A stretch of 64,000 nucleotides of DNA from Gemmatimonadales bacterium (GTDB taxonomy: Bacteria > Gemmatimonadota > Gemmatimonadetes > Palauibacterales > Palauibacteraceae). The DNA lies in assembly GCA_009840115.1 (NCBI GenBank), contig VXOJ01000011.1, forward strand, positions 1-64,000, given 5' to 3'. Each line of letters begins with the position of its first letter. Position 1 is the first letter of the stretch. The position numbers and the translations under genes were made by a program. This document shows positions 16,588 to 25,751 of the stretch, in pieces. Under the pieces are notes generated by a model. The model ran no database searches, was not told the DNA's origin, and saw only the letters and a list, made by a program, of their open reading frames with translations.

Positions 16588-18564
16588 TCACGGCAAGCCC
16601 AGCGCCACGTACTCGGCCGGCTGCTCGCTCCCCCCGACGGCGACCACGATGTACTGCTTCCCCTCGTGGACGTACGTCATCGGCCCGCCCGTCGTCCCGG
16701 ACGGGAGTTCCGTCTCCCACACCACCTCTCCGGTCGCCTTGTCGTAGGCCCGGAAGGTCGTCCCCCAGTGCGTGTCCGGCGTCCCGATGACGGCGTTGCT
16801 CCCCTCCCCGATGAAGAGCAGCGACCCCGTCACGAGCGGCGCCGGTCGGTTCGCGTTCCCGAGCGGCGGAAGGTCCAGGCCCTCGAGAAGCGGATGATCG
16901 TTGGGACCGTCGCCGTTCGCCGCCATCCACAGGTGCTCGCCCCGGTTCATGTCGATCGCCGTGATCCGTCCCCACGGCGGCTTCACGAGCGGCAGGCCCT
17001 CGATCTCGGCCCGCGGCCACCCGCCCTGCGTGCCGAACTCCATCTCCCCCGGTTCGGAGTTCTCCGACAGGCTCCAGACGTTCGGGAGCGTGTGCGACAC
17101 TGCGTAGTAGACGCCCGTCTCGGGGTCGAACGCGCCCGTGTTCCAGTTCCCCGCCCCCCACGCGCCCGGGATGACGTACGTCCCGATCTTCCCTTCCGCC
17201 GTCCCCCGCTCCATCGGCGGCGTGAACAGCGGCCCCATGACGAGCGAGTCCGCCAGCGCGAGCGCCCGCTCGCGGATCTCGGGCGTGAAGTCGATCAGAT
17301 CTTCCGGCGTCACTCCCTGGCGGTCGAAGGCGGGCGGGCGGCTCGGAATCGGCTGCGTCGGCGACGTCGCCTCGCCCGGCACGGTCGACTGCGGCACCTC
17401 CACCTCCTCGATCGGCCACACCGGCTCCCCGGTTCGGCGATCGAAGGTGTAGAGGAAGGCCGTCTTGCTCGCCTGCATGACCGCGTCGATCGGGCGCCCG
17501 TCCACGTGGATCCGGCCCAGCACGGGCGGGCCCACGGTGTCGTACTCCCAGATGTCGTGGTGCACCATCTGGAAGTGCCACACGCGCTCGCCCGTCGCCG
17601 CGTCGAGCGCCACGAGGCTGTTCGAGAACAGGTTGTCGCCGGGCCGGTGTCCCCCGTAGTAGGCGGAGGTCGGCGCCGAGAGCGGCACGTAGACGTAACC
17701 CAGTTCGTCGTCCGCGCTCAGGCAGCACCACGAGCCGAGGTCCCCCGATTCCGCGAGCGACCCGCCGCCCCAGGTGTCCGCCCCGAACTCCCCCTCCTCC
17801 GGGATCACGTGGAACGTCCAGAGGAGACGGCCGGTGCGGGCGTCGAAGCCGCGGATGTCCTCCCGCACGCTCCCCCGCCACTCGGTGCCGCCGTCCCCGG
17901 CCCCGTCCACGGTCCCCGCGAGGACGATGACGTCGCCGACCACGATCGGTCCCGAACTCCAGCCGTACCGTCCCCCCGCCGGAAGCTGCAGGTCCACCCG
18001 TCCGCCATCGCCGAACGACGCGGTCGGCTCGCCGGTCGCCGCATCGAGCGCGTACATCGCGGGCCCGCGCACGGAGATGATCCGCCCGGCGGAATCCCCG
18101 TCACCGCCGTCGGCACCACCGTCCCCGCTACCCGTACCGGCGCCGCGCCAGTAGGCGACGCCCCGGAAGCTCCGCCCGCGCACGTCTTCCTCCGACTCCG
18201 GCCGCTGGAACCAGCGCGTCTCGCCCGTCCCCGGATCGAAGGCCTCGACAAGCCCGACGGCGTTCGGCGCGTACAGGGTCCCTTCGACGAGGACGGGCGT
18301 TCCGCGCAGGTAGTTGTTGAAATCGAGGTCCGGATACTCGGCCGTCAGCGCGCCGTCGACGGCCGGCCGCCGCCACAGCATCTGCACCGCATCGACGGTC
18401 TCACGATCGATCTGCGTGAGCGGCGAATACCGGTTGAAGGAGTTCTGCCCACCGTAGTACGTCCACTCATCACTCGGCGGCGGCACCCGGTCCGCTCCAC
18501 CGTCCGCGCACGCCGAGAATACGAGCGCCGCGCACACACCAAGTCTCCGCCACCTGGTTCGCAT
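16588..18564 (-). CDS. PQQ-dependent dehydrogenase (quinoprotein), predicted lipoprotein
   Basis: A 658-residue eight-bladed quinoprotein resembling membrane glucose dehydrogenase-type enzymes but lacking the N-terminal membrane domain. A lipobox (LVFSAC, about residue 18) predicts anchoring to a membrane from the periplasmic side. Family motifs are visible: DEWTYYGGQNSFNRYSPLTQ, TGETRWFQRPE, GEFGADTWGG, WCCLSADDELGYVYVPL, VHHDIWEYD and AFLYTFDRRTGEPVWPIEE. The adjacent cysteines in WCC are in the region where related alcohol dehydrogenases carry a vicinal disulfide. It would oxidise a sugar or alcohol using PQQ and calcium and pass electrons to a quinone or cytochrome. ATG 18564 has AAGGAG upstream; no cytochrome domain is attached. 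Confidence 0.85.
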   Translation of the reverse strand: MRTRWRRLGVCAALVFSACADGGADRVPPPSDEWTYYGGQNSFNRYSPLTQIDRETVDAVQMLWRRPAVDGALTAEYPDLDFNNYLRGTPVLVEGTLYAPNAVGLVEAFDPGTGETRWFQRPESEEDVRGRSFRGVAYWRGAGTGSGDGGADGGDGDSAGRIISVRGPAMYALDAATGEPTASFGDGGRVDLQLPAGGRYGWSSGPIVVGDVIVLAGTVDGAGDGGTEWRGSVREDIRGFDARTGRLLWTFHVIPEEGEFGADTWGGGSLAESGDLGSWCCLSADDELGYVYVPLSAPTSAYYGGHRPGDNLFSNSLVALDAATGERVWHFQMVHHDIWEYDTVGPPVLGRIHVDGRPIDAVMQASKTAFLYTFDRRTGEPVWPIEEVEVPQSTVPGEATSPTQPIPSRPPAFDRQGVTPEDLIDFTPEIRERALALADSLVMGPLFTPPMERGTAEGKIGTYVIPGAWGAGNWNTGAFDPETGVYYAVSHTLPNVWSLSENSEPGEMEFGTQGGWPRAEIEGLPLVKPPWGRITAIDMNRGEHLWMAANGDGPNDHPLLEGLDLPPLGNANRPAPLVTGSLLFIGEGSNAVIGTPDTHWGTTFRAYDKATGEVVWETELPSGTTGGPMTYVHEGKQYIVVAVGGSEQPAEYVALGLP

Positions 18565-18689
18565 GGACACCTTCTCCTTGCCGCGTTGATCCGGCGTTGT
18601 TGGCCAACCGGTATCTCTGGTCTACCAAGATCGTTCGAGAACTTGCTGCGCGGGAGGGGTAACTGGTTTGGTCCAGCTGCGAAGATTAG

Positions 18690-18708
18690 GGTACAGGATA
18701 CCTGTACC
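18690..18708. promoter_or_regulatory. Perfect palindrome, likely operator of the Phd/YoeB operon
   Basis: GGTACAGG (18690-18697) and CCTGTACC (18701-18708) form an 8+3+8 perfect inverted repeat centred 41 bases ahead of the antitoxin ATG at 18740. An additional GTACC half-site follows at 18711. Phd-family antitoxins bind such palindromes to repress their own operon, so this is the expected position for an autoregulatory site. Confidence 0.65.
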
Positions 18709-18739
18709 AGTACCTGAGAACAGGATGAGGGAGTCGAAG

Positions 18740-19024
18740 ATGATTCGGGAGACGACCTACACCGGGGCCCGTAAGAACCTCGCCACGTTGATGGACCAGG
18801 TCACCGACACGCACGAACCGGTCCTGATTCGGCGCCGGGGCAAGGCGCCGGTTGCCCTGATCGCCGCGGAAGACCTCAGCTCGTGGATGGAAACGGTATA
18901 CGTACTTCGCTCACCGAAGAACGCCCAGAGATTGCGGGAAGCGATCGCCTGGGTCGAAAGTGGGCAGGGAGAGCCTGTGGACCTCGACGAGCTCGCCCGA
19001 CGGCTTGGCCTTGAAGGCGCCTGA
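18740..19024 (+). CDS. Phd/YefM-family antitoxin
   Basis: A 94-residue protein starting MIRETTYTGARKNLATLMDQ, the standard Phd/YefM N-terminal DNA-binding fold, followed by EPVLIRRRGKAPVALIAAED and a helical toxin-binding tail. The ATG at 18740 has GAGGGAG at 18727-18733, which decides the start over the in-frame ATG at 18725. It neutralises the toxin encoded directly downstream, whose start overlaps its 3' end, and with the toxin should repress the operon at the palindrome 18690-18708. Confidence 0.9.
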   Translation: MIRETTYTGARKNLATLMDQVTDTHEPVLIRRRGKAPVALIAAEDLSSWMETVYVLRSPKNAQRLREAIAWVESGQGEPVDLDELARRLGLEGA

Positions 19025-19292
19025 CGGGAAGAGCACGCGGGACGCCGTCCTCGCGCCTCAGTGTCTGCGGGATCTGGAGTATTGGACCCGAACGAAACCC
19101 AAGCGTGCTCGACGGGTGTTCAAGCTCGTTCGGTCGACGCTGCGGGATCCGTTCGACGGCCTTGGAAAACCGGAGCCGCTGCGCGGAGAGTTCGCCGGTT
19201 CGTGGTCCCGCCGAATCGATGGAGAGCATCGCTTGATCTATCGGGTCACGGCCACGCGAGTCTACTTCCTGTCCGCCCGAGATCATTACTGA
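19011..19292 (+). CDS. yoeB: YoeB/Txe-family mRNA interferase toxin
   Basis: About 93 residues with the Txe/YoeB signature: LEYWTRTKPKRARRVFKLV, RDPFDGLGKPEPLRG, GSWSRRIDGEHRLIYRV and a terminal Tyr after His (DHY). The family cleaves mRNA on the ribosome; Glu and Arg of the RRIDGEHR region and the C-terminal His-Tyr are the known active-site residues and are present. No ATG fits. A TTG at 19011, which overlaps the antitoxin gene by 14 bases, gives a normal length, but the N-terminus is uncertain. It is a chromosomal pair with no mobile element visible beside it. Confidence 0.85.
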   Translation: MKAPDGKSTRDAVLAPQCLRDLEYWTRTKPKRARRVFKLVRSTLRDPFDGLGKPEPLRGEFAGSWSRRIDGEHRLIYRVTATRVYFLSARDHY

Positions 19293-19403
19293 GCCGACGG
19301 TCAGGTCTTCCCGCAGATGCCACTACGAGAGGATGAGGACGAGGTGAGAGAGATCAGCCATTTCAAGGCACGCCGGAACCTCGTGGCGTTGACGGAGCCA
19401 CGC

Positions 19404-20291
19404 ATGTTGATTTTGGGATCGTTACGACAAACGGTCATCGGAGTCCTCGCGGTCTGTCTGGGTTCGCCGGGTGCAGCTGTCGCCCAGAACGTCTTCGCCT
19501 CCACGCAGTCCGCGACTCTGCCGACCGCGGCTCCGTCGCGCGCGGGCGACCTGCACATCGAGATCTCCCATCGGTTCGGTTACGTGTCGGGCGGTGCGAG
19601 CGACCTCTGGGGGCTCGACGGATTCGTGTTGAATCGCCTTGGATTGGCGTATACGCCCCAGGACCACGTCACCATCGGCGTGCTTCGTTCCAACAGCCTG
19701 GACAACCTGGAGTTCAACGCCCGTTTCGCCGGGCTGCGGCTCGATGGCGCCACCGGTCCCGTCGAGTTCGCTGCGCAGACCGGCATGGCGTGGAACCTGC
19801 AGGTCGAGCCGGACGACAGCCACGCCGGCCACGGGCACGCGCTCGCGCCCCGCAGCAGCATCTACGCCGGCGGTCGCGACGACGGCACGGCCGCGGACAA
19901 CGAGATGCAGGCCTATGTCCAGGTGATCGCCAACACCAGGGTCGCGGACCGCGTCGCACTTGGTGTCGTGCCCACGCTCCTCTGGAATCCGCGAATCGAG
20001 GACTCCGACCGGGAGACCGCGGTTTCCGTCGGTGCGACCGGCCAGATCTACCTCAGCCGCATGTGGAGCCTCTTCGCCGAGTGGATCTTCAGCGGCTCGA
20101 GGGAGGACCAGGAGTACGATTCCGCCTCTTTCGGCGTCGAAATCCGCACGCCCGGGCACTTCTTCAAGATCGTCGTCACGAATCAGCACCGGATGAATCC
20201 GACGCATACGCTCGCTGGCGCCGCCGAGGACTTCTTCGACACGAACTCGTGGCGCCTCGGATTCAACATCCAGAGAAGACTCCGGCTCTAA
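19404..20291 (+). CDS. DUF5777-like outer-membrane beta-barrel protein
   Basis: A 295-residue exported protein. ATG 19404 is preceded by GGAG at 19394-19397 and gives a signal peptide (LRQTVIGVLAVCLGSPGAAVAQ). The mature part contains amphipathic strands such as GDLHIEISHRFGYVSGG, LWGLDGFVLNRLGLAYTP and HFFKIVVTNQHRMNPTHT, which resemble the DUF5777 barrel family. It ends in a short basic strand rather than the usual C-terminal Phe. A His-rich loop (DDSHAGHGHAL) lies in the middle. It stands alone on the plus strand downstream of the toxin gene, and no ligand can be assigned. Confidence 0.65.
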   Translation: MLILGSLRQTVIGVLAVCLGSPGAAVAQNVFASTQSATLPTAAPSRAGDLHIEISHRFGYVSGGASDLWGLDGFVLNRLGLAYTPQDHVTIGVLRSNSLDNLEFNARFAGLRLDGATGPVEFAAQTGMAWNLQVEPDDSHAGHGHALAPRSSIYAGGRDDGTAADNEMQAYVQVIANTRVADRVALGVVPTLLWNPRIEDSDRETAVSVGATGQIYLSRMWSLFAEWIFSGSREDQEYDSASFGVEIRTPGHFFKIVVTNQHRMNPTHTLAGAAEDFFDTNSWRLGFNIQRRLRL

Positions 20292-20308
20292 CCACTCGGC
20301 CTTGAGGG

Positions 20309-22594
20309 CTAGAAAATTGCGCCGAGGCGGAGGTGCAGCTTCAGGGTGGGGCCGGCCGCACCCCTTCCGCCCCGCCCCAGGCCGTGGGCCACATCCAGTC
20401 GGATGAGGCCGTCTAGAAAGACGAGTCCCGCTCCCACCGCGTAGAAGTTATCGCCTCCGGCGGAAGCCCAGTCGCCGAACACGGAGAGGCGGAGAAAGCC
20501 GATCCGTCGCTGCAGGTCGATTCTCGCCATGTGGAGTTGCGTGCCGCCGACCGATCGCGCGTGGCCCCGGAGCCAGTGGCCGCTGGTACCGGTGTGCCAG
20601 AGATGGTACGGCGCCGGGTCGCCCCACACCCGGGCCGTGCCCGCCCGCATTCCCAGCAACAGCCGGGACGACAGAGGGATCACCAGCGCCCCCTCGACGA
20701 TGGCGCGCACGTGTGGATTGTCCCCCGCCGATGCTCGGACGCCGACGTGGCCGCCGACGCCGATTGACCCGGGCCGTTGCCCTCCCCACCAGGGCCGCCA
20801 CGCGACGGCCGTCCCGATCCGGTTGCGCCGGATGTCGGTCGCGATTTCGGCGTCCTGCTCGGCGAAGAGGCGGAGGGACAGCCAGTTCCGCTCGCCGACG
20901 CGAGGCAGGAACCGAAGCGCGGCGCCGTGCGACCAATGGAAGCCCGCGGCGTCTCCAGTCACGAAGAGACCGGGCGTGGCCGCCCCTGCGCCCGGCGCGC
21001 CGCTCCGCAACGACCGGTAGAAGGACAGGAACATCGTGTGGCCGGGGTGGGTGCGCTGGAGGGTGAGGTCGACGTCCGGCGCCACGCCTGCGGTTCCGAC
21101 CCTCGCCGTCAGCGCCGCGCGCCCCCAGCCGAGGTCGCGCTGCAGGCGGGTTCCCAGCGACATCCCCTCTATGGGATTGTACCGCAGGAGTCTCAGCGTC
21201 GTGCCGGGGGGATCGAAGAGCCAGGGGCTCGGAGCCTCGGCGCGCTCCCCTCCCTCGGCGGGCTCCCCTCGGTCGCCGACGCCGATGGCCGCGAGTTCGG
21301 CCGCAATCCGCCCGATGGCGGCATCGTCGACGGCGCCATCCTCCTCCCATACGGTCGCGGGCAACAGGTCGCTCGCGACCAGGGCCTCCCGGTCGGCCGG
21401 CGTGATCGTGACCATCTCGCCGGGTTCCGCCTCCTCCAGCGCCGCGCTGATGCTGTCCCCCTCCTGGCGCCAGAGCCGAAACGCCGCCGCGGCCGTTGCG
21501 GGCGTCCCCGGCGTGGCTCCCGCGCCGCGTTCGCGGATGTCCTCGACTTCGAGTGTCCAGTCGATCATCAGCGGAGCCGAGAGAGGCGCGAGGCCGGAGG
21601 CCGTGACGCCCTCCATCGCACTGATGTCCGACCGCCAAGTCACGCTTCGGGGCAACCAGTGGCGCATCTCCCAGAGCTCGTACTCCGCGACCACCGTCGA
21701 AATATCCCACCGCAGGCGAGGCCAGACCTCGTTGAACGCCCCGTTGACCAGCCGGTCGAAGAAGCTGGGACGCTGGGGGGTTGAATCGGGGGCGGGTGCA
21801 CTGTCGGCGGAATCACGGGGACCGACGTCGAGATACAGTCGCGGGCTCCAGCGCCCGCCGCTCCGGAGGTGCCAGTTCATCTCGCGGTCGACCGGTTTGG
21901 CCAGCCGGTAGGCGACGCGTGCGAGCCCGAAGGATTCCGTGTCGATCCACATGATCGCGGACACGAGGCGGATGCTCGAGTAGCGGGGAATCACCGTGAC
22001 GGCGACCGCCCGCAGGGCGCTCCCGTTGCTCAACCGCACCGCGATCGTATCCCCGGAACGGAACTGGTAGTAGCGCTCGGCTGCCGGCCCCAGCGGGCTG
22101 CGCGTGATGGTCTCGGCCTCCAGGAAGCCGAACTTGAACGGGTCGCCCAGCGGGTCGGCCGCGAACTGTTCCGCCCGCAGCCCACCGAAGAACTCCGAAT
22201 CGTCGGGATCGAAGATTGGCTGCCGGAACCGTGCCGCGAGCACGTGCACGATGGCGGGCTCGTCACGCGACCACCGCACGCGGGCCGTGCGTTCGCCGTG
22301 CAGCGAGGGACGATTGCGCTCGTAGGAGGGAACCTCGGAGCCGATCCGCTCACGGATCAACGCCGTGTACGCGTCGATGGTCAGGCGTGCGGTGTCCCGA
22401 GCGGCCTTCAACCCGAGCACGAGCCGACGGGCGGTCTCGTCCAGGTAGGCGTCCTCCGCCGGATCCGAAGCAGGAGTATTGGAAGGAACCGACTCTCGCG
22501 TCTGCGCGGAAGCCGTTCCCTGCAGGATAGCGGCCAGCAGAATGGCGAAGGCGGTGACCCTCGATGATGGGGTCGGCCGCTCCCTTTCACGCAT
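20309..22594 (-). CDS. Predicted outer-membrane barrel protein with large periplasmic N-terminal region
   Basis: A 761-residue exported protein (signal near residues 12-31, ending TASAQ). The first 450 residues are soluble-looking, with segments such as FGFLEAETITRSPLGPAAER and VSAIMWIDTESFGLARVAYR that resemble the lipoprotein-like DUF5686/outer-membrane assembly proteins. The final 280 residues alternate strands and end GPTLKLHLRLGAIF with a terminal aromatic residue typical of outer-membrane barrels. I cannot assign a family with confidence. It converges on the DUF5777-like gene across 17 bases and is transcribed alone. Confidence 0.55.
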   Translation of the reverse strand: MRERERPTPSSRVTAFAILLAAILQGTASAQTRESVPSNTPASDPAEDAYLDETARRLVLGLKAARDTARLTIDAYTALIRERIGSEVPSYERNRPSLHGERTARVRWSRDEPAIVHVLAARFRQPIFDPDDSEFFGGLRAEQFAADPLGDPFKFGFLEAETITRSPLGPAAERYYQFRSGDTIAVRLSNGSALRAVAVTVIPRYSSIRLVSAIMWIDTESFGLARVAYRLAKPVDREMNWHLRSGGRWSPRLYLDVGPRDSADSAPAPDSTPQRPSFFDRLVNGAFNEVWPRLRWDISTVVAEYELWEMRHWLPRSVTWRSDISAMEGVTASGLAPLSAPLMIDWTLEVEDIRERGAGATPGTPATAAAAFRLWRQEGDSISAALEEAEPGEMVTITPADREALVASDLLPATVWEEDGAVDDAAIGRIAAELAAIGVGDRGEPAEGGERAEAPSPWLFDPPGTTLRLLRYNPIEGMSLGTRLQRDLGWGRAALTARVGTAGVAPDVDLTLQRTHPGHTMFLSFYRSLRSGAPGAGAATPGLFVTGDAAGFHWSHGAALRFLPRVGERNWLSLRLFAEQDAEIATDIRRNRIGTAVAWRPWWGGQRPGSIGVGGHVGVRASAGDNPHVRAIVEGALVIPLSSRLLLGMRAGTARVWGDPAPYHLWHTGTSGHWLRGHARSVGGTQLHMARIDLQRRIGFLRLSVFGDWASAGGDNFYAVGAGLVFLDGLIRLDVAHGLGRGGRGAAGPTLKLHLRLGAIF

Positions 22595-22740
22595 GCGGAG
22601 TCCCGTGGTCTCAGAGGTTCACGATCAGCCTATCGGTGATCGGATGACCCGCCGACGTTACATCGTTGCCTCCATGGAGACGGTAGCCGCGGTTCGGGCC
22701 GCACCCCAGGTCGGTCTAATGTCGGGTTCCAGGGCGTGGT

Positions 22741-23103
22741 TCAGAGCTTCCCGCACCGGTCCAGCAATTGCTCGGCGTCGGAGACACTGTTGCTGCTCGG
22801 AGCTTTCCCGCTGGGCCGGGAGACCCTCACCTGGATCGTATCCTCCGATTCGTCGTCCACCGTGCCGGCGGCGACGTAGTTGACGACCAGGACATCGGTT
22901 TCCCGAAACAGCCCGTGCGTGCGCTCGGCTCTTACAAACCCGAGTGAGCGGTCACCGGCCGTGATCATGTATCCGAGGCGCTGCAGCGTCGCACTCACGC
23001 AGTCGAATCCACCCGCGTCGACGTTCGCCGGCCGGGTCATGATCATCGGTCCGCAGCCCGACAGGACGATCGCAAGCGTCAAGGGCACGGCGAGGCGTTT
23101 CAT
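22741..23103 (-). CDS. Small predicted lipoprotein of unknown function
   Basis: A 120-residue protein with a lipobox at LVIVLSGC-like position (TLAIVLSGC, residues 9-17), so it should be a lipid-anchored periplasmic protein. The mature part has a Cys (FDCVSATLQRLGY) and a C-terminal Cys (LLDRCGKL) that could pair in a disulfide. No family is recognised. It is upstream of the outer-membrane gene at 20309 in the same direction but 146 bases away. Confidence 0.6.
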   Translation of the reverse strand: MKRLAVPLTLAIVLSGCGPMIMTRPANVDAGGFDCVSATLQRLGYMITAGDRSLGFVRAERTHGLFRETDVLVVNYVAAGTVDDESEDTIQVRVSRPSGKAPSSNSVSDAEQLLDRCGKL

Positions 23104-23246
23104 TGATGTCCTCCAGGAGTCGGGAGCGCGGTCTCCTCCGAAGCCGGAGGCCTGCCCGTCATCCCGATGACGCGAGAACGTCCTGCCCGGTCACATCCGG
23201 GGGAAACATCGGAGACGCGGCCGCCAGACCGAGACGGTCGGTGGGT

Positions 23247-25574
23247 TTATGGAACCAGGGGCTGCAGCTTGCCGAACTCGTACTCGGGGGGCGGCTCGGC
23301 GCCGAGGAGGTGGCGGACGAAGTAGTCCCAGCGGCGGCGCATCATGTAGGGTTCGTTGCCGAAGCCGTGGCCGCGGTTGGGGAGGAGGAGGAGGTCGAAG
23401 TCCTTGTTCGCGGCGATGAGGGCGTCGACGACCAGCATCGTGTTCGAGTGCGGGACGTTCGTGTCCATCGTGCCGTGGGCGATGAGGAGCTTGCCCCTGA
23501 GGTTCTCGGCCACGAGCGGGTTCGCCTGGTTGTCGTAGTTCGTGGCGCCGTCGGCGTACGCCTCGAGCAGCCCCTGGTACTTCTCGCCCCAGTCGTCCTC
23601 GTAGTTGCGGTTGTCGTGGTTCCCGGCCTGGGAGACGGCGACCTTGTAGAAGTCGGGGTAGCGCAGGATCCCGGAGGTGGAGGCGAAGCCGCCGCCGGAG
23701 TGGCCGTAGATCCCCACCCGGTCGATGTCGATCCAGGGGTGGCGCTCCGCGAGTTGGCGGATACCCGCGATCTGATCCGGGAGCCCGTTGTCTCCCATGT
23801 TCCCGTAGTAGGCGTCCTGGAACGTCTTCGAGCGCCGCGGCGTCCCCATCGCGTCCAGTTCGATGACGACGAATCCGAGTTCGGCGAGCGACTGCAGGTC
23901 CCGGTGTGCGGCGCGGAAGTTCCGGCTCCCCACGCTTCCGCTCTGCGGCCCCGGGTAGAGGTAGTTGATCACGGGATACGCGGCGGCGGGATCGAAGTTC
24001 GAGGGACGGAACATCAATCCGAACAGATCGGTCTCGCCGTCACGGGCCTTCACCGTGAAGGGGATCGGAGGCTGCCAACCGGTCCGCTCCAAGCGCGAGA
24101 TGTCGGCCCGTTCCACGGTCTGCAGCAGCTCGCCGTCCGTGTCGCGGACGACGGTCACGGGCGGGATCGTGGGCGTGGAGTACTGGTCGACGAACGTCTC
24201 GCCGTCGGGCGCGAGCCAGACCACGTGGTTCGCGCTGTCGGGCGTGAGGAGGTGGACGTCCCCGCCGTCGAGGCCGGCGCGGTACAGGTACATGAAGTAG
24301 GGATCGCCCGGCTCCCGCCCGTTCCCCATGAAGAGGATCTCGCGGGCCTCCGCGTCGACCGCCATCACGTCCTCCACCTGCCACGCGCCCGAGGTGACCT
24401 GCCGCTTCGGTTCTCCGGTGTTCGCGTCGTAGAGGTAGAGGTGTCCCCAGTCGTCCCGCTGCGAGTACCAGAGGATCTCGTCGGACTCGGAGAGATAGCG
24501 CCAGTTCGCGTGTGACTCGAAGAACGTCTCCACGACCTCCTCGAACAGGTCGCGGACCTCGCCGGTGCTCGCGTCGGCCATGCGGACGAGCGCCCGCTTG
24601 TGGTCGCGCGAACTCGACACGAAGACGAACCGGGAGCCGTCGCCGCTCCACTCGACATCGGAGAAGGTCCCGCCGCAGGCCACGTGGTCGCACACGGTGG
24701 AGCGGTGCTGATCCGGGGGCATGTCGAGGCGGACGACGCGGCTCGCGGCCGGCGCCTCCGTGTCGATCACCACCCGGTGGATACGGAAGATGACCGAGTC
24801 CTCCGGGAGCGGGTAGCGCCACGCCTCGAGTTCCGGGTGCCCGACCTCGGTCGTGACCATGTACATCATCCCCACCCCGCGGGCGTCGTGCTGGAAGGTG
24901 GCGATGCGGCGCGAGTCGGGAGACCACTTGAGCACGGGGCGGTCGCTCTTCACCCACCCCGCGTTGTTCGTCGCGTATCCGAAGTCCTCGACCCCGTCCT
25001 CGGTGAGTTGCGTCGTCTCTCCGGTCGTGAGATCCCGGAGCCACAGGTTGTGGCCGCGGATGAAGGCCGCCTTCGTTCCGTCCGGCGACAAGATGTCGAA
25101 GCGGCGGGCCGTCGTGCCGTCGGGCGTCGGGACCGCCTCGCAGCGGTCGGGGTCGAGCCCGCAGGCGTACGTCTCTCCTTCGATTTCGACCTCGAAGCGG
25201 ACCGTCCCGGCGTCGAGGGCGAGACCTCCGAACGGGAGCGCGAAGGCGGCATACTCTTCGCCGGTCGCCGTGGCGAGCGCGGCGGCCATGCGCGCGTGGT
25301 CGAAGGCGCGCTCCCGCGTCCCCGCGGCCGGATCGACGATGACGTACTCGGTGCCGCCCTCGAACCGGTTCCGATACCAGAACCGCCCTTCCTCCAGCCA
25401 AACCGGGATCACGGAAGCCCCGAGCACGAGCGGATTCACCTGGCTCGCGAGCCGCCCCTCCGCCCGCTCGTAGTCCGCCACCGTCAACGCGTCGGGAGTC
25501 TCCTGGGCGAGCGCACCCGGCGGCGGTGAGACGGTGGCGGCAATCAGCAGCGCTGCGTTGGCTATGCGGCTCAT
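23247..25574 (-). CDS. Secreted S9 family peptidase, dipeptidyl-peptidase IV type
   Basis: A 775-residue exported protein; ATG 25574 gives the signal MSRIANAALLIAATVSPPPG, ending at ALAQ. Residues about 90-480 are the DPP-IV N-terminal beta-propeller (LLSPDG-type repeats, VLKWSPDSRRIATFQHD, DVEWSGDGSRFVFVSSSRDH). The C-terminal alpha/beta-hydrolase has the nucleophile motif GHSGGG, an Asp after GTMD and a catalytic His in LPNRGHGFG. It should cleave short peptides, often after Pro, in the periplasm. It is transcribed away from the AbrB/VapC pair. Confidence 0.88.
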   Translation of the reverse strand: MSRIANAALLIAATVSPPPGALAQETPDALTVADYERAEGRLASQVNPLVLGASVIPVWLEEGRFWYRNRFEGGTEYVIVDPAAGTRERAFDHARMAAALATATGEEYAAFALPFGGLALDAGTVRFEVEIEGETYACGLDPDRCEAVPTPDGTTARRFDILSPDGTKAAFIRGHNLWLRDLTTGETTQLTEDGVEDFGYATNNAGWVKSDRPVLKWSPDSRRIATFQHDARGVGMMYMVTTEVGHPELEAWRYPLPEDSVIFRIHRVVIDTEAPAASRVVRLDMPPDQHRSTVCDHVACGGTFSDVEWSGDGSRFVFVSSSRDHKRALVRMADASTGEVRDLFEEVVETFFESHANWRYLSESDEILWYSQRDDWGHLYLYDANTGEPKRQVTSGAWQVEDVMAVDAEAREILFMGNGREPGDPYFMYLYRAGLDGGDVHLLTPDSANHVVWLAPDGETFVDQYSTPTIPPVTVVRDTDGELLQTVERADISRLERTGWQPPIPFTVKARDGETDLFGLMFRPSNFDPAAAYPVINYLYPGPQSGSVGSRNFRAAHRDLQSLAELGFVVIELDAMGTPRRSKTFQDAYYGNMGDNGLPDQIAGIRQLAERHPWIDIDRVGIYGHSGGGFASTSGILRYPDFYKVAVSQAGNHDNRNYEDDWGEKYQGLLEAYADGATNYDNQANPLVAENLRGKLLIAHGTMDTNVPHSNTMLVVDALIAANKDFDLLLLPNRGHGFGNEPYMMRRRWDYFVRHLLGAEPPPEYEFGKLQPLVP

Positions 25575-25678
25575 GCTTGCGATCCTGTCGGACGTCCTGG
25601 GTCCTCTGCGGCATGCGAAGTCGCAAGATGCCGACCGCCCTCTTGGCCGGCCACCGCCCTCCATGACCTTTTGTGATG

Positions 25679-25719
25679 TTGCCAAGACATGCGATATGGC
25701 ATAAAATCGTTCATGCCAT
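25679..25719 (+). promoter_or_regulatory. Promoter with overlapping inverted repeat ahead of the AbrB/VapC operon
   Basis: TTGCCA at 25679-25684 and TAAAAT at 25702-25707 are separated by 17 bases, a near-consensus housekeeping promoter. ATGGCAT (25696-25702) and ATGCCAT (25713-25719) form a perfect 7-base inverted repeat that straddles the -10 box. This is where an autorepressing antitoxin-toxin complex would bind. Confidence 0.6.
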
Positions 25720-25751
25720 GCTAAGAAGAACACCATCTACGAGGTGGTTCC

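Noticed and set aside
16378..18717. A 779-codon plus-strand frame opposite the quinoprotein gene
   Set aside because: The minus strand holds all quinoprotein signature motifs and a lipobox.
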